A DNA stretch of 64,000 nt from Lutibacter litoralis (GTDB lineage: Bacteria > Bacteroidota > Bacteroidia > Flavobacteriales > Flavobacteriaceae): the NCBI RefSeq assembly GCF_014646675.1, contig NZ_BMNS01000009.1, forward strand, positions 1 to 64,000, written 5' to 3'. The position numbers were made by a program, and so were the translations under genes. Shown here in pieces: positions 33,257 to 42,026 of this stretch; position 1 is the first letter of the stretch; every line of letters begins with the position of its first letter. The notes under the pieces were generated by a model, which was given only the letters and a program-made list of their open reading frames with translations, searched no databases and had not been told where the DNA came from.

Positions 33257-34215
33257 TGATTGTTTAAAGGGTAATTTATGAAATAAAGTTTTTCTTTTTG
33301 GTAATTTATAATGGTTCTTTTGTACTTGAAAAATTCATAGCCTAAAATTCCATCTAATTGAACTCCAAAAACTTCATGCATTTTTGGAAGATTTATTAAA
33401 AAGGTTTTCATAGGTCCTAAATAAACTGTTTCACTTAGTTTTAAGCGGTGCAAATTTCCTGCCAAAACTTCAACTTGTTTGTTGCTTGCGCCAGCTAAAT
33501 TAATTCGTTTTTTTGGAACAAAATGCTTTAAAACTTTTTTATTGACACTTTTATTTATTTGATTAAATTCTGCAGCTGTATCTAATCCTAGTTTTAATTT
33601 TTGGTTGTTGATGACACCATTTACAACAATAGTATGTTTTTTTAGATTAAAATTAATGCTATCAACAATTTCTTCTAAGTATACTTTAGGATCAAGTTTA
33701 TTTCCATTCTTATCAACTTTTGTTAAAGTAATTTGATTTAAGTAAAGGTCAATAAAAATCTCATAATCTTTCAAAATACTGTAACCAATAATACCTAACA
33801 GGTGCATTTTTTTAATTTTTTCAATATGTGATAAATCAATTATATCTGAGTTTTTATCTTTTAAAGAAAAATGCAATAAATTAAATTCACTTATTTTTTT
33901 TTGAAGAGGATTGTCAAGGCTGTTCAAAACACCTGTTGTTTCAACTCTTTTCTTGTTGTGTTCATATTGGGAAGGGAAATGTACTTTATTTAATATTAAA
34001 TTCTGTGACCCCGTATCAATAATGAAATTTCCTTTTTTGTTTAATAAATTAGCTTCAACAACAATTAAATGATCAATTAATTTAAAAGGAATACGAGCAG
34101 TATATTTATTTAGAATTTCTGCTTTTGGAAAAACCAACTTATTAATTTCATTTGCAAAAACAGTTTTGTTTATAAATGACAAAAACAGAATTAATATGAT
34201 TTTTGTTTTGAGCAT
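33253..34215 (-). CDS. Retropepsin-like aspartic protease domain protein, secreted
   Basis: 320 residues with a signal peptide (MLKTKIILILFLSFINKTVFA). Two aspartic-protease-like half domains: FIIDTGSQNLILNK (DTG, near residue 66) with LLGIIGYSILKDYEIFIDL, and KLGLDTAAEFNQINKS (DTA, near residue 211) with LDGILGYEFFKYKRTIINY. One chain thus holds both lobes, as in pepsin-like or fused retropepsin proteins. The second site has Ala in place of Gly, which may reduce activity. It is coupled to the CBM48 protein downstream. Confidence 0.8.
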   Translation of the reverse strand: MLKTKIILILFLSFINKTVFANEINKLVFPKAEILNKYTARIPFKLIDHLIVVEANLLNKKGNFIIDTGSQNLILNKVHFPSQYEHNKKRVETTGVLNSLDNPLQKKISEFNLLHFSLKDKNSDIIDLSHIEKIKKMHLLGIIGYSILKDYEIFIDLYLNQITLTKVDKNGNKLDPKVYLEEIVDSINFNLKKHTIVVNGVINNQKLKLGLDTAAEFNQINKSVNKKVLKHFVPKKRINLAGASNKQVEVLAGNLHRLKLSETVYLGPMKTFLINLPKMHEVFGVQLDGILGYEFFKYKRTIINYQKEKLYFINYPLNNQ

Positions 34216-34255
34216 AATTTCAAAATAAATTCGAATATAATATTTTTAGAAATGT

Positions 34256-34289
34256 AAAAAGCCTCTAAAATGCAAGTTTAGAGGCTTTG
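34256..34289 (-). terminator. Terminator downstream of the TonB receptor gene
   Basis: AAAGCCTCTAAA (34258-34269) pairs with TTTAGAGGCTTT (34277-34288). On the minus strand it is followed by T residues. It separates the receptor from the retropepsin-like gene. Confidence 0.75.
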
Positions 34290-34409
34290 TAAAAGGTTAT
34301 TAGTTAACTAATTCAAATAATTATAATATCCTTTTAAGAGTGTTCAAAACTTTTTTCACAATGCTATATTTAAGAACGATCTAAAGTATGTTTTGTGACA
34401 GTTTATTTG

Positions 34410-36869
34410 TTAAATAAAGCCTCCACCATTTTGAGCTTCATTTTTATCTCGGGATTTACGCCCTTTTGCTTTATTTTTTCCTCCACCAAATCTATACATA
34501 AATCCAATATAGGCTGTTCTGCTTTCCCAATTAAATTGTCCGGTAGAAGGGTATGGGTTTTCAGATTTAAACTTAAATTTCATACTTTCAAAAATGTCAT
34601 TAACACGTAAACTTACAGTCCCTTTTCCTTTTAATACATTTAAACTTGCACCCGTATTAATCATCCACATTGGGTCTACCTTAAATTGAATTGATTCTCC
34701 ACCACCTCGATACATTGTAAATAATTGAAATCTAAGATTTTTTGTTGCCGTAAAATTATTACTTAATCTAAAGTTTATTGAATTATTTGTAACTTCTAAT
34801 TGCTCCCCATTTGCAATTCCACTTTCTTTTTGAGTGTATAAATCGAAACTTGCATTTGTTCTCCACCATTTTGCAATTCTATAGTTTGAAGATATTTCAA
34901 AACCGTATCTATTATTACTTTCTGTATTGTTAAATGAAAGTTCAACTTTATCTTCATCTAAAGGGTCAACATTTAATATTCTATCAATATTATCATTAAC
35001 TCTTCTATAAAAAGTTCCTAAAGTAAATGAGCCTTTTTCGTGTTGTTTTGTATAGTTAAATTCGTATGAATTTGTGAATTGAGGTTTTAAATTAGGGTTA
35101 CCTACAGAAGTAATTAATGGTGTACTCCATTCTCTAATTGGATTTACTTGTCCAATTGAAGGACGATCAACTCTGCGACTATAACTTAATTGAAATTGAT
35201 TTTTATCACTAGGATTATACGTAAAAAAAGCTGAAGGATATATTGAAAATATATCATCGGTATAATTAATAGTTTCATTTCCTTTTACAAAAGTTCCATC
35301 AACTTCATATTGCTCAAATCTTGCTCCCAATTGCATAGATAGTTTGTTAAATTTTTGATTGTAATTAACATATGCCGAGTAAATATCGCGATTGTATTCA
35401 AAAAAAGTATAATCTTTTAGTTTAGTTTCAAACCAATCATTACCGTCATCAATTAAATTACCATTTGAGTCGTAAATAAATTCATGCTGCGTTGTAACAT
35501 TAGTGTTTCTAGTTTCATTAAAACGTGCTTCTAGACCAAGTTCTAGTTTTGAATTTTCAGATAAGGGATTTGTATAATCTATATTAAACAATCTTGTTCC
35601 TCTTTCATTCTTAACAATATCATTGTAGTTACTAGTTAAGTCATAAGGACGAATTAATTCTTGATAGTCTGCTAGTTCTGGGCTCTCTGAATCTGAAAAA
35701 TTAGCTTCAAGTTCTAAATTATGACCTTTCTTTTCAAAGTCTAATGTGTAATTAAAATTATATGCTTTTGTGTCAGATTCTCCATCAACAACCATTTGGC
35801 TATTACTGTTTAACACATTGTTAAATGTAACTTTTGTATTGCCATTAAATATGTTGTCTCTGCTATTTTGAGTTGTATAAAATGAAAAAGTGTTTTTATC
35901 ATTAAAATAAATGTCTGCTCCTACTTTTAGCAAATAAGAATTTGAATCGTCTTGCATATCGAAGTTTTGAACAGAATTATTATCAAAACGCTCAACAACT
36001 CCGTAATTATCATTTTTTCCATCATTTACACCATAATTAGCGAAGAAATTAACTTTACCTGTTTTAAAATTCATATTAGCAGATCCGTTAAATCTGTTAT
36101 TTTCTCCCATAGTCAATCCTGTGTTTATAGATGCATTAAAGCCAATATTTGCATTTTTATGAAGTACAATATTTATAATTCCGCTCATACCTTCAGGATT
36201 GTATTTTGCAGAAGGGTTTGTAATTAATTCAACACTTTTAATAGAAGTTGAAGGAATTTGTTTTAGTAAATCAGCAACATTAATATTTGTTGGTTTTCCA
36301 TCAACTAATACACGTACATTTTCGTTACCTCTTAGACTAATATTTCCTGTTTGGCTATCAACAGAAACAGATTGTACATTATTTAATAATTCAGAAGCGG
36401 TAGTTCCAGCCGATGTTAAATCTTTTCCAACATTTATAACTTTTCTATCAATTTTCTGTGTTATTGTAGAGGTTTCTGCAACTACAAGCACTTCATCTAA
36501 TTGTGAAGTTTCTTCTTTAAGTTCAATTATTCCTAAATCAATTTTTGAATTTACACGAGAAATGGTAATTTTTTTTACTTCAGTTTTATAACCAATAAAT
36601 TGAATTTCAACAATACTTTCTCCTTCCGGAATTTGTTTAATAGTAAAACTTCCCTCGTCATCAGTAATTCCTCCAGTTTGTATTTTGTCTTCGGCATTTT
36701 TAATTATAATACTTACATATGGTATTGCAGTATTTGTAATTTTATCTACAATTATTCCTGATATAACTCCAGTTTTTAAATTATTTTCAATTGGATTAGA
36801 CTCAGAAGGAATTTGTGCTATTGCAGTTAGTGTAAAAATAAAACTACATATAAAGATTAATTTTTTCAT
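34410..36869 (-). CDS. TonB-dependent receptor, outer-membrane beta-barrel family
   Basis: 819 residues: signal peptide (MKKLIFICSFIFTLTAIAQ), a carboxypeptidase-regulatory-like beta-sandwich (GVISGIIVDKITNTAIPYVS, about 30-115), a plug (TASELLNNVQSVSVDSQTG, RGNENVRVLVDGKPTN, KYNPEGMSGIINIVL) and a long barrel ending in YIGFMYRFGGGKNKAK plus a polar Gly/Lys/Asn tail. The tail after the last strand is odd, because outer-membrane barrels usually end in an aromatic residue. No SusD-like partner is adjacent, so it is not a typical polysaccharide-utilisation pair. Substrate unknown. Confidence 0.92.
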   Translation of the reverse strand: MKKLIFICSFIFTLTAIAQIPSESNPIENNLKTGVISGIIVDKITNTAIPYVSIIIKNAEDKIQTGGITDDEGSFTIKQIPEGESIVEIQFIGYKTEVKKITISRVNSKIDLGIIELKEETSQLDEVLVVAETSTITQKIDRKVINVGKDLTSAGTTASELLNNVQSVSVDSQTGNISLRGNENVRVLVDGKPTNINVADLLKQIPSTSIKSVELITNPSAKYNPEGMSGIINIVLHKNANIGFNASINTGLTMGENNRFNGSANMNFKTGKVNFFANYGVNDGKNDNYGVVERFDNNSVQNFDMQDDSNSYLLKVGADIYFNDKNTFSFYTTQNSRDNIFNGNTKVTFNNVLNSNSQMVVDGESDTKAYNFNYTLDFEKKGHNLELEANFSDSESPELADYQELIRPYDLTSNYNDIVKNERGTRLFNIDYTNPLSENSKLELGLEARFNETRNTNVTTQHEFIYDSNGNLIDDGNDWFETKLKDYTFFEYNRDIYSAYVNYNQKFNKLSMQLGARFEQYEVDGTFVKGNETINYTDDIFSIYPSAFFTYNPSDKNQFQLSYSRRVDRPSIGQVNPIREWSTPLITSVGNPNLKPQFTNSYEFNYTKQHEKGSFTLGTFYRRVNDNIDRILNVDPLDEDKVELSFNNTESNNRYGFEISSNYRIAKWWRTNASFDLYTQKESGIANGEQLEVTNNSINFRLSNNFTATKNLRFQLFTMYRGGGESIQFKVDPMWMINTGASLNVLKGKGTVSLRVNDIFESMKFKFKSENPYPSTGQFNWESRTAYIGFMYRFGGGKNKAKGRKSRDKNEAQNGGGFI

Positions 36870-37115
36870 TGTTTGTTTTTTTATTTTGATTAGTAGATTA
36901 AAATCATTTTAGGGTAATTTTTTAAATAGTTTTTCATTTATTAATTATAAGTCTATACATAGAACCTTGTAATGCATAAGACTATGTTGTAATTTGTTTT
37001 AGCTTCTTTAGTTTTTTAAATTTTTATAAGGTTTTTTTGGATTGTGTTATGCTTAAAAGACGTCGTATTTCAAATAATGTTACGTAGAATATTATATTTT
37101 AACTAATTTTAACAT

Positions 37116-37478
37116 ATGAATAAAAAAATATTAGTACTTGGTGCTACAATAAAACCAAACAGGTATTCAAATATGGCTGTAAGAAAATTGTTGGAGAACG
37201 GGTTTGAAGTGAAGGCTTTAGGAAATAAAAAAGGAGAAATTTTAGAAGTTGCCATTTATACTTCTAAAGAATTGTTTAAAAACATACATACAGTTACACT
37301 TTATTTAAATGCAAAAAATCAGAAAAGTTATTACGATTATATTTTAAGTTTAAAGCCAAAGCGCGTAATCTTTAATCCAGGAGCTGAAAACGTAGAATTG
37401 GAAAAAATATTGACTAAGAATAATATTAAATTTGAAAGGGCTTGCACGCTAGTTTTATTAAGTATGGAAGAATATTAG
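37116..37478 (+). CDS. CoA-binding (Rossmann) domain protein
   Basis: 120 residues: ILVLGATIKPNRYSNMAVRK at the N-terminus, a middle TVTLYLNAKNQKSYYDY, and the FNPGAENVELEKI motif, all typical of the short YccU-like CoA-binding family related to succinyl-CoA synthetase alpha domains. No catalytic domain is attached. It overlaps the convergent ABC protein gene by 4 bases. The physiological ligand is not established. Confidence 0.88.
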   Translation: MNKKILVLGATIKPNRYSNMAVRKLLENGFEVKALGNKKGEILEVAIYTSKELFKNIHTVTLYLNAKNQKSYYDYILSLKPKRVIFNPGAENVELEKILTKNNIKFERACTLVLLSMEEY

Positions 37479-38716
37479 TCTTTAATTCTTATAATTCTTC
37501 CTAAAGAACCATTGATACTTGGTGTAAGTTCAAAAATTGTAGTCGGCACTAACCTTGGTTCTACTCTGTGCGATACATATAATATGGTAATTTCTGTTTT
37601 TAATATAAGTAGGTTTATTAATTGTGTCACCAATGTTGTATTTTCATCATCTAAACCTTCTAAAGGTTCGTCTAAAATTAAAAGAGGTGGTTGTTTAATT
37701 ATAGCTCTAATTATTAATGCTAAACGCTGTTGACCTAAAGAAAGTTTAAGAAATGGTGTGTTTTTATAAGCTGCCATGTGGATTATTTTAAGCCATTGTT
37801 CCACTACATAAAATTGCATTTTTTGAGGTTTTTTGTAGAGCCCGATGGAGTCAAAATATCCTGATAAGATTAGATGCTCAAGTGTTTGGCTTCTACTAAA
37901 TAATTCCGTTAATGTTGTTGAAAAAAAGCCAATCCTTTTTTTTAAGTCCCAAATACTTTCTCCGCTACCTTTTTTATGACCAAAAATGCGAATATCTTGT
38001 CCGTATGCCTTTGGATTTTCGCCTGTAATTAACGACAGCAATGTGCTTTTCCCAGAACCATTTGGTCCAATTAGTTGCCAAAATTCTCCTTTTTTAACAG
38101 TCCAATTAATGTTTTTTACTATAGGCTTTGAATTATAATTTACACAAACATTGCTGAATTTTACAAGAGTATTACCTTCGTAATCAATTTTTTTTAAGGT
38201 GTCTGGAATTTTATTTTTAAAATGAGATGAATAACTTTTTTGTTTATTTTGAAGTTTTTGTATTTGAAATGTATTGTCTTTTATTTCATACTTGTGTTCA
38301 ATAAAATTTAAAATATCCGTTGTTCTGTTTGCCAATTGAATAATTTGAATAGTATTTGATATATTTTTAATATTTTGAGAGAGTTCTGATTGAGAATCCG
38401 TATCTAAATGATCAAAGATGCTGTCAAATATTATAAAGTCTGGTTGTTGATTTAAACAATATTTTAAAAAAACCTTTCTTCGTTCACCTGTTGAAAAATC
38501 ACTTAATTTTTTATTACTTGTTGATGCAACTTTAACAATATCATACCTATATTCTTCTTCAATAAATTTTTCAATGGCAATATCAGAAAATAAAAATCCT
38601 TTTAGATTATTAAAATGTTTTAGAATATCGGGAGCTTTTTTAGATAAAATAGTTGAAACAAAACCCGTTTTATCCACGTTGTTTTTTAGTAGGATTGCAA
38701 TAGGCTTTTTGATCAT
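37475..38716 (-). CDS. Double ABC-ATPase protein (ModF/PhrA-like), first domain degenerate
   Basis: 413 residues with no membrane segment. The second ATPase domain is complete: IGPNGSGKSTLLSLITGE (Walker A), KLSLGQQRLALIIRAI (signature), LLILDEPLEGLDDENT (Walker B) and a switch His in LYVSHR. The first domain lacks a Walker A motif (it begins NVDKTGFVSTILSKKAP), keeps a signature-like FSTGERRKVFL, and has IFDSIFDHLD in place of Walker B. Proteins of this build are annotated as ModF or photorepair-like ATPases; their role is uncertain. No transporter partner lies nearby. Confidence 0.85.
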   Translation of the reverse strand: MIKKPIAILLKNNVDKTGFVSTILSKKAPDILKHFNNLKGFLFSDIAIEKFIEEEYRYDIVKVASTSNKKLSDFSTGERRKVFLKYCLNQQPDFIIFDSIFDHLDTDSQSELSQNIKNISNTIQIIQLANRTTDILNFIEHKYEIKDNTFQIQKLQNKQKSYSSHFKNKIPDTLKKIDYEGNTLVKFSNVCVNYNSKPIVKNINWTVKKGEFWQLIGPNGSGKSTLLSLITGENPKAYGQDIRIFGHKKGSGESIWDLKKRIGFFSTTLTELFSRSQTLEHLILSGYFDSIGLYKKPQKMQFYVVEQWLKIIHMAAYKNTPFLKLSLGQQRLALIIRAIIKQPPLLILDEPLEGLDDENTTLVTQLINLLILKTEITILYVSHRVEPRLVPTTIFELTPSINGSLGRIIRIKD

Positions 38717-38784
38717 TATATAAACTCAGTTTTGAATAAAATTACGTAAAAATAGATAAAATACTTGAAGCTAAAATAAGAGTA

Positions 38785-39702
38785 TTAGTTAATTTCAAAA
38801 ACTTTTCCAGTTTCTGCCAAATGTGTGTTTTTAAATATTTCTTGCGCCTCGGTTTTAAAAACTTCAATATTTTTATAACGTCCACTATAATGTCCAATAA
38901 TTAGTTGTTGCACATTTGCTTGTAATGCAATTTTAGCAGCTTGTTCTGCAGTTGAATGTTTCGTTGTTGTAGCAAGAGCCACTTTATCTTTTAAAAATGT
39001 TGTTTCATGATATAAACAAGTAGCTTCTTTTATTATTGGTACAATTGCAGGTAAGTAGGAAGTATCACTACAAAATGCATAGCTTTTTGGAGCAGGAGGG
39101 TCTAATGTTAAATCTTTATTTTTTATGATTGTGCCATTTTCTAATTTAAAATCTCTACCGATTTTTAAATTTTGATAATCGCAAATTTCAATTTCTTTAT
39201 AATTTTTAATTGCACTTATGTTTAACTTACGCTCACCTAACTTTTCTTTAAATAAAAAACCGTTAGTGTAAATTCTATGTTCTAAAGGAATTGTATGTAC
39301 TTCAACTTTATCATCTTCAAAAATTAATTCACTTCCAGTAGCAGTTAATTCATGAAAATATAAGGGATAATGTGTCCACGAATTAGAAAGTTTTAACTGT
39401 AATGTAATTACCTCTTTAATACCTTTAGGTCCGTATATATGTAATTCCGTTTCTCTATTTAAGAGTCTGAAAGTTGAAATTAAACCAACTAAACCAAAAA
39501 AATGATCACCATGTAAGTGAGAAATAAATATGTATTTAATTTTTGAAAATTTTACACCATATTTACGCAATTGAACTTGAGTTCCTTCACCACAATCAAT
39601 TAAAAAATGATGGTTTTTAATTTCTAAATATTGCGCGGTAGGATGTGAGTTTACCCGTGGTGTAGCAGAGTGACAACCTAAAATTGTGAGTTTTATACTC
39701 AT
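38785..39702 (-). CDS. rnz: Ribonuclease Z (tRNA 3' endonuclease)
   Basis: 305 residues, usual for the short RNase Z type. Metallo-beta-lactamase motifs: FLIDCGEGTQVQLRK, FISHLHGDHFFGLVGL (HxHxDH), AFCSDTSYLPAI with the metal Asp, KHSTAEQAAKIA, and the final LIIGHYSGRYK His. It trims the 3' trailer of tRNA precursors. Its start overlaps the sorting-domain gene stop by 4 bases in a conserved flavobacterial cluster with pyrB and pyrR. Confidence 0.95.
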   Translation of the reverse strand: MSIKLTILGCHSATPRVNSHPTAQYLEIKNHHFLIDCGEGTQVQLRKYGVKFSKIKYIFISHLHGDHFFGLVGLISTFRLLNRETELHIYGPKGIKEVITLQLKLSNSWTHYPLYFHELTATGSELIFEDDKVEVHTIPLEHRIYTNGFLFKEKLGERKLNISAIKNYKEIEICDYQNLKIGRDFKLENGTIIKNKDLTLDPPAPKSYAFCSDTSYLPAIVPIIKEATCLYHETTFLKDKVALATTTKHSTAEQAAKIALQANVQQLIIGHYSGRYKNIEVFKTEAQEIFKNTHLAETGKVFEIN

Positions 39703-40061
39703 CTAATAACCAATCTTTTTGATACAATTTCAGAATCTGATTGTAATGAGTAGATATACATTCCGTTATTTAAGTTATTACGATTAAATAACAAGGAATT
39801 AGTACCAGGTTTTGCATTAATTCTTTTGCCAAAGACTGTTTTTCCTACAAGATTTTTAACTGTAAATTCAACTAATTGATTTTTTGTAGATTTAAAATTA
39901 ATACGAGTTCTAATAGTTAATGGATTTGGAGATGCGGAAACAGCTGTAAGTGTAGTTGTGGTAGGTTTATCTTTTTTAAGAACATCACGTTTGTCTTTTT
40001 CTTGAGCATAAGAAAAAGTAAAAAAAAGTAAAAATGTTATTAAAAGTAATTTTTTCATCAA
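39699..40061 (-). CDS. Short protein consisting of a signal peptide and a type IX secretion sorting domain
   Basis: 120 residues: signal peptide (MMKKLLLITFLLFFTFSYAQ), a ~25-residue Lys/Thr linker (RDVLKKDKPTTTTLT), then a complete type A C-terminal sorting domain: VSASPNPLTIRTRINF, VKNLVGKTVFGKRIN, NSLLFNRNNLNNGMYIYSLQ and the closing SKRLVIR. No functional cargo is present. It overlaps rnz by 4 bases. A second in-frame ATG lies at 40058. Confidence 0.85.
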   Translation of the reverse strand: MMKKLLLITFLLFFTFSYAQEKDKRDVLKKDKPTTTTLTAVSASPNPLTIRTRINFKSTKNQLVEFTVKNLVGKTVFGKRINAKPGTNSLLFNRNNLNNGMYIYSLQSDSEIVSKRLVIR

Positions 40062-40075
40062 TAAGCCTATTGTTT

Positions 40076-40408
40076 TTAAAATCCTAAATCTCGTTCAATC
40101 GCATCCATTTCTATAATGTCTAGCGCTTCTGTAAATGTTGGTACAACATTAATGTCATCTGGAATTTCATCTATTTCAACTCCTTCAAAAACAATAACAA
40201 AACTTGTGCCATTTTGTTTATGCTCCACACTTAACTTCAAAAATAATAATAATTCTTTTAAAGTTGTGTTAATTTTTTCTGAAAAATCTAAAATTAAATG
40301 TTCTCCGTTAAAATTAAATATGTTTTTCTCAAGATTATTTAGAAATATATTTATAGATTCTTCAGCTGGTTTTATTAATGTATAGTTTTCAGTTTTGGTT
40401 ATTTTCAT
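40076..40408 (-). CDS. STAS-like protein of the pyrB-rnz cluster
   Basis: 110 residues, cytosolic. The alternating pattern (KITKTENYTLIKPAEESINI, then EHLILDFSEKINTTLKELLL, SFVIVFEGVEIDEIP, TFTEALDIIEMDAIER) resembles a STAS/anti-sigma-antagonist fold, but the usual phospho-Ser position is not evident (DFSEKINTT). Conserved at this position in flavobacteria as far as I recall. Its start overlaps the pyrB stop by 4 bases. Function unknown. Confidence 0.7.
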   Translation of the reverse strand: MKITKTENYTLIKPAEESINIFLNNLEKNIFNFNGEHLILDFSEKINTTLKELLLFLKLSVEHKQNGTSFVIVFEGVEIDEIPDDINVVPTFTEALDIIEMDAIERDLGF

Positions 40409-41343
40409 AGTTTGTGTCTTTCAATTTGCTGCGCCAATAAATAAATTACTGCCATTCTAATAGCAACACCGTTTTCAACTTGATTTAGTATAATAGATTG
40501 ATCTGCATCTGCAACATCACTTGTTATTTCAACACCTCTATTTATTGGGCCAGGGTGCATTATAACAATTTTCTTGCTAAGTGAATTTAAAAGCTGTTTA
40601 TTTATTCCAAATAATTGAGTATATTCTCTAGTTGACGGAAAATAATTAATGGCCATACGTTCGTTCTGTACTCTTAAAACATTCGCAACATCACACCATT
40701 CTAATGCCTTTTTTAGGTCGTATTCTACACCCACTTCTAAACTTTCTATATACTTTGGAATTAACGTTTTTGGACCGCATACTTTTACTTGCGCACCTTG
40801 TAATTTTAAAGCATAAATATTAGACAAGGCAACTCTAGAATGCAAAATATCTCCAATAATCACCACTTTTTTACCTGTTACACTTCCTAATTTTTCTCTA
40901 ATAGAGTAGGAGTCTAAAAGTGCTTGTGTTGGATGTTCGTGTGTGCCATCTCCTGCATTTACAATTTTTGCATCTACGTGTTTAGATAAAAAGTCGCACG
41001 CACCAACACTTGGATGACGCATTACGATTAAATCAACCTTCATTGATAAAATATTGTTTGCAGTATCTATTAATGTTTCTCCTTTTTTTACTGAAGATTG
41101 ACTTGCAGAAAAGTTAATAACATCGGCAGACAATCGTTTTTCAGCTAATTCAAAAGATAATTTTGTTCTGGTGCTGTTCTCAAAAAATAAATTTGCAATG
41201 GTAATATCTCTTAGTGATGGTACTTTTTTAATAGGACGATTAATTACTTCTTTAAAATGATCTGCTGTTTCAAAAATTAAATCAATATCACCTCTTTTTA
41301 AATGCTTTATTCCTAAAAGATGTTGTACGCTTAACTGACTCAT
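40405..41343 (-). CDS. pyrB: Aspartate carbamoyltransferase catalytic subunit
   Basis: 312 residues. Carbamoyl-phosphate site FFENSTRTKLSFELAEKRL, KGETLIDTANNILSM, the GDGTHEHPTQALLDSYSI motif binding substrate, GDILHSRVALSNIYAL, and MHPGPINRGVEI at the C-terminal side. It forms carbamoyl-aspartate in de novo pyrimidine synthesis. There is no regulatory subunit gene (pyrI) beside it. It is preceded by pyrR with a 4-base gap, an established arrangement. Confidence 0.96.
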   Translation of the reverse strand: MSQLSVQHLLGIKHLKRGDIDLIFETADHFKEVINRPIKKVPSLRDITIANLFFENSTRTKLSFELAEKRLSADVINFSASQSSVKKGETLIDTANNILSMKVDLIVMRHPSVGACDFLSKHVDAKIVNAGDGTHEHPTQALLDSYSIREKLGSVTGKKVVIIGDILHSRVALSNIYALKLQGAQVKVCGPKTLIPKYIESLEVGVEYDLKKALEWCDVANVLRVQNERMAINYFPSTREYTQLFGINKQLLNSLSKKIVIMHPGPINRGVEITSDVADADQSIILNQVENGVAIRMAVIYLLAQQIERHKL

Positions 41344-41347
41344 GTAA

Positions 41348-41887
41348 TTAATTATTTAAAATATAAACGGCATCTTTACCGTCTTTTTCTTTCCAATTTA
41401 CGGTAACTCTTTCTTCATTTATAACATCAACTTGTCTTCCTCTATAATTTGGTTGAATTGGTAAATGTCTACTAAATCTTCTATCTATTAAAACTAGTAA
41501 TTCAATATCAATAGGTCTTCCAAAGGACTGTATTGCAGTTAATGCAGCTCTAATACTTCTGCCAGAAAATAAAACATCATCTATAAAAACAACATTTTTA
41601 TCTTCAACAATAAAATTAATATTGGTTTTGTTGGCTTCAATTGGTTCACCACGTCTTCTAAAATCATCTCTGTAAAAAGTAATATCTAGTTGTCCTAGTT
41701 TTACTTCAGGAATATTATAATCTTCTTTTAAAATTGAAACCAATCTTTCTGCCAAATAAACTCCTCTTGGTTGAATACCGATTAAAACAGTATTTTCAAA
41801 ATTATTATGATTTTCAATTAACTGACACGCTAATCGATGTAATATTATGTGAATTTCTTTAGAGTTAAGTAGAATTTTTTTGCCCAT
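41348..41887 (-). CDS. pyrR: PyrR bifunctional pyrimidine regulator/uracil phosphoribosyltransferase
   Basis: 179 residues from the ATG at 41887 (MGKKILLNSKEIHIILHRLA); an ATG at 41902 would add five residues. The phosphoribosyltransferase PRPP motif is VVFIDDVLFSGRSIRAAL, with IGIQPRGVYLAERL and RREPI-type flexible loop sequence (FRRRGEPIEANK). The PyrR-specific ending is VDVINEERVTVNWKEKDG. In Gram-positive bacteria it binds pyr mRNA to control attenuation. I see no attenuator upstream here, so its regulatory role in this organism is open. Confidence 0.93.
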   Translation of the reverse strand: MGKKILLNSKEIHIILHRLACQLIENHNNFENTVLIGIQPRGVYLAERLVSILKEDYNIPEVKLGQLDITFYRDDFRRRGEPIEANKTNINFIVEDKNVVFIDDVLFSGRSIRAALTAIQSFGRPIDIELLVLIDRRFSRHLPIQPNYRGRQVDVINEERVTVNWKEKDGKDAVYILNN

Positions 41888-41994
41888 TGCAATACCAAAC
41901 ATTGTTTGGAATACAAATATAATGCATTTTGTTAATTAATTTGTTAAAAACATTTAGAACTTACTATTAAATTAAGCATTTGTTCTTGTACTTT

Positions 41995-42002
41995 TATTTT
42001 TG
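41995..42002 (+). promoter_or_regulatory. Bacteroidota -7 promoter box for the TPR gene
   Basis: TATTTTTG fits TAnnTTTG and lies 24 bases before the ATG at 42027. A TTTG at 41979-41982 is too close to be the -33 element, so support is partial. Confidence 0.4.
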
Positions 42003-42026
42003 TAGTATTTAATTATATTTTAATAT

